Source of the DNA: Limnephilus marmoratus
Taxonomy: Eukaryota; Arthropoda; Insecta; Trichoptera; Limnephilidae
DNA: 64,000 nt
Direction of reading: 5' to 3'
Assembly: GCA_917880885.1 (NCBI GenBank)
Contig: OU862928.1
Coordinates: 6,653,721-6,717,720, forward strand
The notes beneath the pieces are model-generated. The model made no database searches and was not told where the DNA came from. It was given only the letters and a program-made list of their open reading frames with translations. Made by a program: the position numbers and the translations under genes. Position 1 is the stretch's first letter. Every line of letters begins with the position of its first letter. Of this stretch, positions 54,375 through 64,000 are shown one piece after another.

Positions 54375-54905
54375 ATTAAAATGTTGCGTGGCAGAAGTGG
54401 CGATCACTCACTGGAGTACTGTGCGATTCAAGCATGCCCATTCGCACAAAAGGCAAAATATACAAAACTGCAGTGAGACCAGCAATGCTGTATGGGGCTG
54501 AGTGTTGGACAGTGAAGGAAAATCACGTCCAAAAACTGCACGTTGCAGAAATGAAAATGCTTAGATGGTCAGGTGGGGTTACGAAACTGGACAAAATACG
54601 AAACGAACATATAAGGGGTAGTTTCAAGGTAGCCCCCCTTCCTGAAAAACTAACAGAAAGTCGCTTACGGTGGTATGGTCATGTAATGAGAAGAGACAAA
54701 GAACACGTGTGCCATAAAGCGCTAGCTATACCTGAAATAAAAAGAGGAAGAGGACGCCCCCCTCTGACATGGTGGACCAGCATGGCAAAAATAGCTCAAA
54801 ATTTCCCCAATCCAACAACCCAAGACCGGTCGTCTTGGCGCAGATTGATTAGGAGAGCCGACCCCACTTAAAGTGGGAAGTGGCAAAGAAAAAGAAGAAG
54901 ATTCA
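54375..54905 (+). mobile_element. RTE-like LINE, 5'-truncated, nested in LINE 3' UTR
   Basis: The frame 54434-54871 reads RTKGKIYKTAVRPAMLYGAE, then CWTVKENHVQKLHVAEMKMLRW, VTKLDKIRNEHIRG, SRLRWYGHVMRRD and GRGRPPLTWW, ending WRRLIRRADPT-stop. Coding-like sequence extends upstream to about 54385 (WRSLTGVLCD). This is the RTE C-terminal domain, well preserved, with no stops in the part present. Tail is (AAG)n-like. Flanks share only ATTAAAA, so the TSD is uncertain. Confidence 0.8.
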
Positions 54906-55050
54906 ATTAAAACATAAGATTAACAGCTGCTTGGTTAGCTTTCTAATTTAAAAGTAATAGGTAGGTACATACATACATATAATAATATAGATTAGAAAAA
55001 AAGGATATCTTTTGAGAATTTTTGTTGTTGTTTTTGGTTTGTATTTGATT

Positions 55051-57906
55051 TCATTTTTTGTGTAGTAAAAGTTCACTCTCCTTTCTCCCTAATTGTTGAA
55101 ACCAAGTAGTGGTCAATTTACGAAGAACACCTGTGCTTTCTTTTTTCCAAGCATCAGGCATGAAGTTGTATAGGTTTGGACCTAAGAAAGAGAAGTGTCT
55201 TTGAGCGAGAGATGTTTTGGTTGTGGAAGTTACAATTGGATTTCTCCGTGAGTGTCGGGTGTCGTGAGAGTGGTTAATAGATAGGTAGAGGTGGCGTTGT
55301 TTATGGGTGCTTAAAATTAATTTTCTCATGTACAGTTGCCTAACATCTAGAACTTGTAAGTCTTGAAATAGTGCATCACTGTGATATCTAAATGGTTTTT
55401 TGAGGATTACCCTTAGTAGTGATTTTTGAGCTTTTGCTAATTTGTCCAAAACAGTTTTTGCACATCCACCCCAACCTAAGGATGCATAATCTAAAAGTGA
55501 CCCACACATAGCATCATAAATGAGTTTCAATTCTTTTTTACGTAAGATGTTTCTGATTGCCATAAACATGTACGTGAGCTTTCTAACCTTTGTGGTGACT
55601 AGATCCACGTGACCGTCCCATCTAAGATATTTGTCTAATATAACACCAAGGTATTTTATACTGTCCACGCATTCTAATTTATAACAATTACAGGTAGTTG
55701 AGTCACTGCATTTATGTACGAAAATATTATAAGCTTCCTTGGGTTGGCCGGCTTCTGTCGCACTAAATCGTATAAATTTTGTTTTTTCCGAATTGAGTGT
55801 TAAGAGATTACAGTCTAACCAAAGTTTTAGCTGTTTTATTCCATCCTCTGCTTTGCAGTGTACATCATTCCATGTTCTTCCTTCAAATATTAAGACTGTA
55901 TCATCTGCAAACGTTATAATGTGATTGGAAAAATTGCTGTTACACAAATCATTTATATAAATACTGAACAAAATAGGTCCTAAGGTACTCCCTTGGGGTA
56001 CACCAAATTCTACAAGGGCCGGATCACTAAAAGAATCGTTAATTTTAACTTTTTGGTATCTGTTAGCTAAGTAACTACCCATCCATTTGTGTAGCTGTCC
56101 CTGAATACCTATAGCCTTTAGTTTTTTTAGAAGTATTTTATGCGAAATGGTATCAAAAGCTTTGGCAAGATCTAAGAAGAGAGCAATAGACTTATTTCCC
56201 CTGTCAATATTTTTGGAAATAATATCTGCCAGTTTAGCAGTTGCATCTTCTGTTCCTAGACCTGGTCGAAAACCGAACTGGTTGTTAGATAAGATTTTAT
56301 GAGTTTCTAGGTAAAGGGTGAGACGATTTTTTACGATTTTCTCAATAATTTTTGAGAACGAGTTGAGCAGAGATATTGGCCGATAATTATGTATATCCGA
56401 TTTGATTCCATTTTTGTGAATCAATATAACAGCTGATTGCTTAAGGTGGTTTGGGAATATTCCTGTCTTGAAACTAAGATTACAAATGTATGCAATAGGA
56501 TTCGCTATGAGTGGTTTTAATACTTTCAACAGATTTGAGGAAATTTTGTCTGGCCCACAGGCATTAGATGACTTAAGCTCATCTATCATTTTCATGACTT
56601 CATTGGTCGTTGTTTGAATCTCGTCTGTTTTATGATTAAGAACATTTGTAGGTATGTTGGCTAGTTCAGACTCAGTTTTCTGACATTTTTTAAGGATTTT
56701 ATTTGCGAGAGAGGCTCCTACTGAAGTGAAATAGTGATTAGCAAAATTAGCCATCAATTTGGGGTTAGTAGTACTTGTATTTTTAATATCCAATGATTGT
56801 ATGAAAGACGATTTGCTATTTTTTGTTTTGGTAATTTTACGAAATATTTCCCAGAAATGTTTTGGAGTTATGGTGTTTTCGTATATATATTTTTTGTAGA
56901 AATTTTCTTTAGTGGAATTAATTAGTTTTTTACATAAGTTTCTATATTTCTTATATTTTTCTTGAACTAGAATATTATCTGATTGTCTTTTAGCATTTTT
57001 GTGAAGTTGATTACGTCTGTGGATGGATTTGACTAGACCAGGGGTGATCCATGGCATGAGTTTAAATTGTTTGTTCGGTATAACTTTGTTGACAGTGTGA
57101 TTGGATATGTAATATTGTAATTTTGTGATAAATTGCTGCATTGCTTGGTCAGTGTCAGTCTGATCTATTACGTTTTGCCATTTTTCTGTAGAAAGCTCCT
57201 CAACCAGTGCGTTGTAATTTATTTTAGAAATATATTTATTTTTAGAAGCAGAGGAAGGCTTATTTCTTAGGCCGAGCGCTGTGGTGTAATGATCTGAAAT
57301 TATTGTGTGTATAACAAACGAGTCAGTAAAATCAATGTTTTTAACATTGATGTGATCCAAGCAGGATTTACATGTACCTTGTACTCGAGTTGGGGTATCA
57401 ATTATCGGAGTAAAAGCGTTTTCAGTGAGAAAACATAAATAATCATCGGATTGGCGATGATTGTCTAGAATTGTATTAATATTTAAGTCTCCAATGATTA
57501 TTTGATGTTCTGGGTTATCTGTGTTGTTAATGATAGAGTGGAGTGAATTTAGAAAGGAATCGATGTTGTGAAATGATGGTGATCTTTAGATTGCAAAAAT
57601 GCATAGGTTTTTGTTAAGCACAATTTTTAGACAATTAGCTTGTGATAAAGTGAGTTCGTCAACTTGCGTCTGAATACCGTCCCTGACATAAATTACAATA
57701 CCACCAGCTTTATTTATTATACTCGTTGTGTGGTACTCAGTATAATTTTGTATCTCTTTGGAGGTGAAGTATTTATTAATCCAGCACTCAGTTAAAACTA
57801 GCATATCAAATGTGAAATTAAGTTCGTCCAGAAATACGAGAAAGTCATCAATGTTGGTAATACTTCTTATGTTCTGGTGAATATATACTAGTGTTTTATT
57901 CAACAA
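55051..57906 (-). pseudogene. Jockey-group LINE ORF2 (APE endonuclease plus reverse transcriptase), one stop
   Basis: One minus-strand frame of 952 codons with a single in-frame TAA (57586-57588) where AIYRSPS is expected. Endonuclease part: YIHQNIRSI (57880), VLTECW, GGIVIYVRDG, IIIGDLN, SCLDHI and IISDHYTTALG. Linker, then polymerase: YRPISLLNSFSKIIEKIV, NNQFGFRPGLGTEDA, ALFLDLAKAFDTISH (A), FGVPQGSTLGPILFSIYIND (B), ITFADDTVLIFEG (C, FADD), then KYLGVILDKYLRWDGHV and LDYASLGWGG. C-terminus LDVRQLYMRK...HFSFLGPNLYNFMPDAW. No RNase H. ORF1 and the 5' UTR are absent, so the copy is 5' truncated; the frame may be incomplete at its start. It would nick target DNA and reverse-transcribe its own RNA. 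Confidence 0.93.
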
Positions 57907-58182
57907 TTACTGCTTGTTACATTTTTCCACCTGAAAACAACCAACTTTATTTTTGTAGATGCATAAAAATCTTGTCTTAAACGTTAGTTTATCAATTAAA
58001 AATTATAATTAATATTTGACAAGTTAAAGTATTTCACCAAAAAATGTAGACATAATTTGTCTCGACGCCACATAGCGAGAGATTTAACACTAACAATGCC
58101 TCTCTCACAAAAATAAAGTTGGTTGTTTTCAGGTGGAAAAATGTAAAAAGCAGTAATTGTTGAATGAAACACTAGTATATAC
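57885..58182. repeat. Inverted duplication of the LINE 5' end
   Basis: 57885-57958 (LINE sense on minus: CAAAAATAAAGTTGGTTGTTTTCAGGTGG...CACTAGTATATA) is repeated in the opposite orientation at 58103-58180. Between them, 57968-58005 also recurs directly at 58367-58405 (GCATAAAAATCTTGTCTTAAACG). This is a 5' inversion-type rearrangement. Confidence 0.75.
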
Positions 58183-58183
58183 T

Positions 58184-58290
58184 GAATTATTTGGCGGGTG
58201 TTAGATAAGCCAACATAGCTCATTGGTAGAGCACCTAACCGGCAATCAGAAGGACACGGGTACAAATCCCGTTGGCGGCATATATCTTTT
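58184..58290 (+). mobile_element. SINE-C, tRNA-like head
   Basis: AATTATTTGGCGGGTGTTAG, CATAGCTCATTGGTAGAGC, CCGGCAATCAGAAGGACACGG, GGTACAAATCCCGTTGGCGGC. The D arm closes (GCTC/GAGC) and 5' GCCAAC faces 3' GTTGGC, so it looks more tRNA-like than the 53456 copy, but the anticodon arm is irregular. Confidence 0.6.
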
Positions 58291-58589
58291 CTCGGAAGAC
58301 TTTTTCAATGTAGATGTGTGTTTCAGGCTGATAGTTATTGCTTATAATAATTTCCCTTTGTGCTATGCATAAAAATCTTGTCTTAAACGTTAGTTTATCA
58401 ATTAATAATAATAATTTCTATCTAATTTCATTATTTACAAATAGATGAAGAAAACATACTTATCTAGGGACACTTTCTTAAAGACACTTCCGGTAAAAAT
58501 CTTTTATATTAGAAAGTTTATGCTTTCCGAAGATACGACTTTACATGCGGAGGACACTGTTTTTAAAATACTGGATATTATTGATTGTC

Positions 58590-58796
58590 TTCCATCTTCC
58601 GTCTTCCGTCTTCCGTCTTCCGTCTTCCGTCTTCCGTCTTCCGTCTTCCGTCTTCCGTCTTCCGTCTTCCGTCTTCCGTCTTCCGTCTTCCGTCTTCCGT
58701 CTTCCGTCTTCCGTCTTCCGTCTTCCGTCTTCCGTCTTCCGTCTTCCGTCTTCCGTCTTCCGTCTTCCGTCTTCCGTCTTCCGTCTTCCGTCTTCA
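58590..58796. repeat. (CCGTCTT)n heptanucleotide array, about 29 copies
   Basis: Nearly perfect 7-bp repeat; because 7 is not a multiple of 3, every frame encodes a seven-residue peptide repeat (SSVFRLP on plus, KTEDGRR on minus). No support for translation. Confidence 0.95.
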
Positions 58797-58799
58797 AGG

Positions 58800-60174
58800 A
58801 CTCTAAGCCTTTGTTTTATTTGTTTTATTGACAAATCCTTTCTCAAGAAGAAGCCGGTTATTTACTTTAATCATTATAGTATTTCCTCTCTTTCATTACA
58901 ACTACCAGAATTTAATTTAATTAACGAGAGCTTAGCATTATTTTTGGTTTTCCTTAAAAGACCTTACCACGAATCCGATAAAAATAATTGTCATTGTCTG
59001 TATCGCTCGTGTTCGCTTGCAGCTGGCACAAAATCCCCGAGCAGACTACATAGGCTTAGCGTGGACCGACCAGCAAAGCCCGTTGCACAAAATTAGACCC
59101 AAATAACCGTATCAGATGTTCTAATGCAATTTGTAATCGTACTGCAACTGAATTTGTGTCGAAAAATTGCATTTGTAGAATAGAGAACTCCAGTCCAAAT
59201 TTTTTTATGTTTTTTAATGAATAATGGCCTTCTAACTTAAATAACTACATATTTATTTTTATTTTTAGAGTTAGTTTTAATAGTTAAAATAATTGTCAAA
59301 GTTTGAATTTTTCAAGATTCCCCGAAAACCACCGTATGTGTAGTAAATCATGTGACGTCATCAGTCTCGAAAAGTTACTATAAGATCCGGTAATCAGCTG
59401 TTCAACTGGCGCCATTTTGAAATTCAGAGTTCGAAGTAGGTATTCTCCCTAAAGTAGCATTACTTTTTTTTTTTGTGCAGTAGTTTTTGAATATTTTCAA
59501 TAATAGAGAAAAACTAATGAGAGATTCCTTTATTTTTGAAACTGAATTATTTTGGCCTAACTAATGTTTCAATAAACACAACAACTAAATCTCTATAAAC
59601 AGTATGTAAATAAATTAATAAGATGAAACGTTGTTAATACGATGGCTTGTGTCATATCTACATTCTCATACAATGACTTTACGGTGTTCAGTGACGTCAT
59701 CACTAAACATTTCAATAATACCAACTTGACGGCGTGTTTCTATGACCGATTAAAAATGAACTTTTTAATAATTTTTTTAAAAACTCTGCGTTTAATATTA
59801 TTAAATAAAACTTATATATTCAGATTCAGCGTTTATTGGTCTATATGAAAATATTTTTTTAAAGCCATAATATTTTTCACTTGAGTTCCTTATTGTTTTC
59901 ATTTTTTTGATTAATTGGAAAAAGTATGAATTCATACTATATGTACGTATATCTAGAACGGTAGACTCTTATTTTCTCTTTACTCGTGTTTAGAGATCAC
60001 GTCTTAATAGCCAGATACCTCCCAGCCTTATTTTTTCCAGACTCTTTCCTCTCCACATTTTCTTCAGCCTCACAAAATTGTCCTAAATATGTTCGGTTAC
60101 CACATTAAAAAAAATTACGACAATTATATAATTTTTTAATGTTTCTAGCTTTGGTTAGAAAGTTGGTTTTGGTT
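58800..60174. other. No gene recognised
   Basis: Unassigned. A GC-richer patch at 59000-59100 follows the heptamer array; the remainder is AT-rich with no supportable ORF, RNA or repeat. Confidence 0.45.
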
Positions 60175-60890
60175 TGCTCTAGACTAGCAATCCGGAGATT
60201 GCTGGTTCAAATCCGAGCGTGCGCAAGTAAATTTTATTTAGTTGAATTGTATTATTTCACAATTTAATTTTTTTTTACATGAGCTCCACACAGGAGGCAG
60301 TGAGGAAAATAATTTCCCTCAGGGCCTATGTCATCTTTGGGGATGCTGTGTGGAGGGTTTTTTTAAGGAAAGAAAGGAGAGGAGAGTTTGGGGAAGGAAA
60401 AGGGTTTAAGGGGTGGGCAGGAAACTGGGGGTCAGTGTGTCCTGGTCATCCGCCTCCAAGATCTAGACAAACCTCAACCCATGAACCCGGGCACCCCTGC
60501 TAATCACCAAACGTAGCCAACCACTTGGGGTGACCTATGACAGAGGTGTTGGTTATTCAATAAAGGTTCCCGGGGCGGCGGTACCCATTCCTCCCTCCCA
60601 ATTTAATTATTTAAAATACTATATATTTGCGGCACGTTCCAGAGTGAAGATACGTATTCTCAGTAACGCACTAGTTTAAAACCACTATTCAGAACTGAAA
60701 CGTTGCTTGAAATGGCTTTAGCCGAGTTTGATCTGAATACCCAAGTACTTTCTTACCTTCCTCTGCCCCTCTCCTTCCCCTCCCCACTACCTTCAGCCTT
60801 ACCACATACCCCGATTGATGCCATAGTCTCAATAGCTGCGGACGGTTAGGAGCAGTGGGTCTCTTGGGCGGTTTTCACATTACAAACGTA
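60175..60890 (+). mobile_element. SINE-A interrupted by SINE-B
   Basis: Head GACTAGCAATCCGGAG ... GGTTCAAATCCGAGCGTGCG (60182-60230), leader to 60265, then the body at 60606-60890 (GTTGCTTGAAATGGCTTTAG ... CTCAATAGCTGCGGACGG ... GGCGGTTTTCACAT). SINE-B at 60266-60605 fills the gap. Confidence 0.75.
60266..60605 (-). mobile_element. SINE-B nested in SINE-A
   Basis: Antisense, very well preserved: ACATGAGCTCCACACAGGAGG ... TCATCTTTGGGGATGCTGTG ... ATGAACCCGGGCACCCCTGC ... GGTTCCCGGGGCGGCGGTAC. The intact sequence makes it one of the youngest insertions in the window. Confidence 0.8.
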
Positions 60891-61385
60891 AAAACAAAAA
60901 CTCACTTGAGAATTTTTTCAATACAAATTGTTTATCCTGTAAAAATAACGTGTTTTACAAAAATGAACTAAAAAATCACTGAACAGAAAATTCCCAGAAG
61001 TGTGATTTAAACTATTTCGTAAAAAAAAACTGTGTCGCGTCGTCAATATACAAAGACCTTTTGACTCCTTGACCTCACTAACCGGGCTAACGAAATGGAT
61101 AATACGTCTCTTTAGTAAGAACATCGGTATTTGAAATCTGTGATTTTAATATTTTTTAGACATATAAATTACAAATTTAATATTCGTGTTGAAAATAAAT
61201 ATTGCGGCCCCCAAAAAATAAAAAATTAATAAAGTTATCTGATGAAAATTGGGACACGATGCCACGTTTCTTCTTAAAAATAATTAGCTAGTAATTACGC
61301 TAGTTCCTCGGAGCTAGCTTTTACGTATTTACTATCACATATTTTAGTTTCGATCGTTTTAAACGCGAATTCCTGCAAGTATGCA
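60891..61385. other. No gene recognised
   Basis: AT-rich spacer between SINE-A and the Penelope remnant; nothing supportable. Confidence 0.45.
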
Positions 61386-61399
61386 TAATTATTTATTCT

Positions 61400-61440
61400 A
61401 TCTACCGTTTTCGGTACCTCCGTACCATCATCAGGACTGA
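61400..61440 (-). ncRNA. Hammerhead ribozyme-like motif
   Basis: Minus strand CAGTC, CTGATGA, stem II GGTACggagGTACC, GAA, AACGGTAGA. The core is present, but ACCGGT is altered to AACGGT, weakening stem III. Confidence 0.5.
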
Positions 61441-61659
61441 ACATAAAATACAAACAAATACAGGATAATACACATATATTTATACAAATTGTGAAAGAAA
61501 GAGACAGTAAATTAGAGTGGGACAGTGGTCAGTTGTGGGAGGGAAGTGGGGGAGGAGAGAGTGGGATAATGGGAAATATACTTATAATAGGGCTGAATGT
61601 TAAATTTAGTTGATTATTAATTAGCCTTTATACAAATATAATACTAACTGATTTTTTTT

Positions 61660-61895
61660 ATTTCCAATGCCTCTAAATTATTTAATATTAAGCCTATCCC
61701 ATTTTTGTGTTGGACTCTAATATCCGTATCCCGGTTAAAAGTGTGAAAACCCTGAACTGGTTAGGCATCTTATGTGTCCCTTTACTCTAGTTTCCACATT
61801 GCGTGACATTTGCCCAATATAGAACGCTGGACAATCGTTACAACTAATTTTATGAACGCCCAAGTGGCTTAGTACGACCTTGGCATTAATTAAAA
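61660..61895 (-). pseudogene. GIY-YIG endonuclease domain of a Penelope-like element
   Basis: Minus strand LSHLGVHKISCNDCPAFYIGQMSRNVETRVKGHIRCL: the (V)xKISCxxCxxxYIGQT-R-x(6)R--EH series typical of the Penelope C-terminal domain. A stop follows at about residue 40 (SHF*), then a decayed helix (LNNLEALEIK-like). Inactive. Confidence 0.8.
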
Positions 61896-62019
61896 TTTAA
61901 TTTACTGTCCCTTTCTCTCATAAATATTTCCGCACTGTCCCACTCTAATTTACTGTCTCTTTCTTTTACAATTTGCATATATGTATATGTGTATTATCCT
62001 GTATTTGTAAGTATTTTAT

Positions 62020-62068
62020 ATTCAGTCCTGATGATGGTACGGAGGTACCGAAACCGGTAGACGGATAA
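62020..62068 (+). ncRNA. Hammerhead ribozyme-like motif, intact core
   Basis: GTC before CTGATGA (62028-62034); stem II GGTACggagGTACC (five pairs); GAA (62050-62052); ACCGGT with cleavage triplet GTA (62057-62059); then GAC pairing with GTC as stem I. Untested. Confidence 0.58.
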
Positions 62069-62109
62069 AAATAACAATAAAGTGACTTAAAACAAAGTAC
62101 TATCTTTTT

Positions 62110-62954
62110 ATTTACTTAAAATGTCAAGTCACAATGTGTTTGCTTCTTTTGAAAAAAAAAGATTATTTATTAATTTAATGTACATTGTACACAGAAAAAG
62201 CAAATAACAGCCATAAAAATTACACAAATCTGACAGGAGATCACGTTCGTTATCTAATAACGATTCCACAAAAGATATAGAATCGCTCGGCTGGTCTAGG
62301 TTAGGTCTCCCTCAACACTCCTGCTAAAACACCAAACGTTGCGAACCACGGGGTGACCTATGGCATTATAGTATTTAAGTATCTGAAGGCCCTACACTGT
62401 ACAGCACGTCCTACTTCTGAAAGACTAACTTAACTCTGGCTTCGATGGAGCTAAAATTATTTCAATATTAAAAAGGTTTGATTCATTTCACACAAAATGA
62501 GAAAAAATTGAGCTTATTCATGTACGAAAGACACGCTCACACCTCTATTAGTTCACCTTTTCAGTGGAGGAAACCAATAAAGAACCTCTCTATACCTTCC
62601 TTCCTGTGGAAAAGAGGAAATAATTAAAGTAATTTATCTGCAACACCGGATATAACGCCGGATATAATAACATTATAGAGAAGAAATTTAACCTTCATTT
62701 ACGTAATTCGGCTCAAAGTTCACAGAGGAAATAACAAGGTAATAAAACTCATAAAAAATACAGACTTGGTTCTGCGTAAAGCAAAAAACCTTATTCTTTT
62801 AAAAAAGACACCGATTCTCGGATTACAAATAACCTGGCAATATTTGAAAAATTCATACTACTTGCATTATAAGCGGAAAATATGATTGGTATATGAAGGA
62901 CTAAGCTAGCAAATTATTTACAACTATTTATTTTAGTACCGGAAAAGATTCCCT
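62110..62954. other. Unassigned, with a LINE-X fragment at 62335-62455
   Basis: 62335-62455 (minus) matches LINE-X near 15900-16000 (CTACACTGTACAGCACG, CTTAACTCTGGCTTCGATGGA), preceded by SINE-B pieces (ACCACGGGGTGACCTATGGC). The rest shows no gene. Confidence 0.5.
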
Positions 62955-63115
62955 TGTTTGCGGCCATCTATACTACGACGCACCCAAATTGGCGTATTTA
63001 GTTCGTGGAGAGAGGCAAGAGATGGAAAAGGTGAAGATGATGGGAATTCCTGGCTAGTCCAATCTGATCACTAAATAAGTCTAAATCTATTTCAAGCAAT
63101 GTTTCAACGATTTTC
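62955..63115 (-). mobile_element. SINE-A body fragment
   Basis: Minus strand GTTGAAACATTGCTTGAAATAG, GTGATCAGATTGGACTAGCC, then the pyrimidine-rich region; head and tail missing. Confidence 0.6.
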
Positions 63116-63194
63116 AATATTCAAGTTTCACCAGTTAAATAGAAAATAAACTAAAAAAAAATAATCCGTAAATAAAAATGATGCAATCAAACAA

Positions 63195-63226
63195 ACAACC
63201 GGTTTCACTTCGCTCAAGTTTCCAAT
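63195..63226 (-). repeat. Penelope-type hammerhead 3' fragment
   Basis: Minus strand CTTGAGCGAAGTGAAACCGG then TTGTTTG; only the stem II to GAAACCGG part remains. Confidence 0.45.
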
Positions 63227-63334
63227 TTAAGAGTTACAATTTAAAATAAACAAAACCACATACATCATTGAAGAAGAAGATAACAATAATAATCTTAACG
63301 AAAGAGAACAAGACACATAAAAATAGAAAAAGAC

Positions 63335-63418
63335 AATGGTCGCAACTGGGACTCGAACCCAGACCTCTCGTCTAACTAGGACGTGCGCGTTAACCAATTT
63401 CGCTTTTGCCATCTTCTC
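63335..63418 (-). other. tRNA-like unit (Thr-AGT-like loop), minus
   Basis: Minus strand: D arm GCGAAATTGGTTAACGC; anticodon stem CGTC/GACG with 7-nt loop CTAGTTA (position 34-36 AGT); T arm CTGGGTTCGAGTCCCAG; 3' TTGCGAC. Acceptor 5' strand pairs with only five of seven. Box A and box B are good. More likely a tRNA-derived SINE head than a working tRNA gene. Confidence 0.5.
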
Positions 63419-63461
63419 TCAAACCGTCATATTTGTCAATCTCATATAATATGACAGAAGG

Positions 63462-63540
63462 TGGCAACAGCGAAATTGGTTAACGCGCACGACCCGGGTA
63501 GACGAGAGGTCTGGGTTCGAGTCCCAGTTGCGACCATTGT
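63462..63540 (+). other. tRNA-like unit, plus
   Basis: Same unit as 63335-63418: GTGGCAA/TTGCGAC acceptor pairs six of seven, identical D and T arms, but the anticodon arm is altered (CGACCCGGGTAGACG) and does not form a proper loop. Confidence 0.5.
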
Positions 63541-63625
63541 CTTTTTCTATTTTTATGTGCCTTGTTTTATTTCATATTTTTGTTAGGATTATTATCTATT
63601 GCAATTTTCTTCTTCAATGATATAT

Positions 63626-64000
63626 TACGTTGATGGGAATAACCTTCAAAAGTTATAAAAAGAGAGTTTTTCTTGTAAAAATTGAAAACTACATAGTTTA
63701 GGTATACTTATATATTTATATACAGGATGTTACAAAACGAACTTTAACCAGAGTTTTTTTCAACTGAAAATATTAAAAATATCAGTACGTTTTCAACAGT
63801 TAGAGTCGGGATGAGGGACTGGGCAGATACTCGGCTGAGTGATCAGTGGAACATATTGAAGAAAGATTTTTAGTTTGGTTTTGAAGATAAAAATTGAAAA
63901 AAAAAATTCATGTACTATCTTAAAATAATGTTTGAAGTCAATCAAGTACGTTCTGTAAATAATATAATACATGCCCACTCTACGTATTTTTGTTTACTAT
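63626..64000. other. No gene recognised
   Basis: AT-rich end of the window; a 'tatatacaggatgttacaaaa' motif near 63715 resembles starts of some insect repeats but is too short to classify. Confidence 0.4.

Larger units (their letters stand above)
61390..62075 (-). mobile_element. Penelope-like element remnant with inverted terminal units
   Basis: Arms 61390-61525 and 61935-62070 are inverted copies (CTGATGATGGTACGGAGG, 'aatacaggataatacaca', TGTCTCTTTC, GTCCCACTCTAATTTACTG). Between them lies a minus-strand GIY-YIG endonuclease fragment. GIY-YIG plus hammerhead-bearing terminal repeats is the hallmark of Penelope-like elements. The reverse transcriptase is gone. Confidence 0.75.
63263..63625. 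repeat. Inverted pair of tRNA-like units
   Basis: Arms 63263-63418 and 63462-63625 are inverted copies of about 155 bp (tRNA-like unit, then 'ccattgtctttttctatttttatgtg' and a run ending 'cttcttcaatgat'), around a spacer of about 43 bp. Confidence 0.8.

Noticed and set aside
58445..59096. ORFs with SSVFRLP or KTEDGRR heptad repeats
   Set aside because: Produced by the (CCGTCTT)n array in every frame on both strands; no domain on either side.
63335..63540. Pair of functional tRNA-Thr genes
   Set aside because: Acceptor stems mismatch, one anticodon arm is broken and similarity continues beyond the tRNA-like part.

Overview
This is a window of animal, almost certainly arthropod, nuclear DNA made up almost entirely of nested mobile elements. 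I found no intact host gene, rRNA, CRISPR array or bacterial-style operon. The arthropod reading rests on AT-rich sequence, a (TTAGG)n array (the insect-type telomere repeat), Helitrons ending in CTAG, RTE/Jockey/CR1-like LINEs, Penelope-like fragments, hAT and mariner elements and tRNA-derived SINEs. An insect is likely; I cannot name the order. Nearly all coding sequence is broken by stops or frameshifts, so it is called pseudogene or mobile element.

Layout. 1-2.5 kb: CR1/L2-like LINE tail, small Helitron, SINE-B, tRNA-like SINE. 2.5-5.8 kb: two inverted copies of a LINE with a restriction-like endonuclease, interrupted by a 1,979-bp hAT with a perfect 8-bp target-site duplication (TSD). 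6.6-9.4 kb: Jockey-like LINE fragment, a Helitron with both ends and a Rep/helicase N-terminal remnant, then another Helitron tail. 10-14.6 kb: LINE fragments, an RTE with 12-bp TSD, a (TTATCC)n array, another endonuclease LINE with a hammerhead-bearing palindromic insert. 14.8-20.8 kb: SINE-B/LINE-X fragments, a foldback-like element with iterated inverted arms and a (TTAGG)n block, RTE with TSD, Helitron, hAT with TSD. 21-27.6 kb: hammerhead/Penelope-type repeats, SINE-A, a mariner with about 180-bp inverted repeats, a hAT nested in a SINE.

27.7-32.3 kb: the most unusual unit. Two inverted arms of about 450 bp flank a degenerate minus-strand multidomain gene that includes a FEN1/XPG-like nuclease domain and a Cys-rich tail. 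33.4-36.5 kb: Helitron and a four-level nest (palindrome > hAT > LINE fragment > second hAT, itself carrying a LINE tail). 37-38.5 kb: YqaJ-exonuclease pseudogene. 39-41.6 kb: SINEs, second foldback-like element, Helitrons. 41.9-51.2 kb: a satellite of about 163-bp monomers whose two ends are inverted relative to its centre, invaded by a SINE, a LINE and a solo LTR. 53.4-58.3 kb: a Jockey-group LINE with one stop codon in about 950 codons, its 3' UTR hit by an RTE. 58.6-64 kb: a heptamer array, a SINE nested in a SINE, a Penelope remnant (GIY-YIG domain between inverted hammerhead-bearing arms) and an inverted pair of tRNA-like units.

The elements work as parasites and partners, not as a pathway. 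SINE-B shares its 3' end with LINE-X and is probably copied by its machinery. MITEs and short Helitrons depend on transposases that survive here only as fragments. The nesting gives a relative insertion order.
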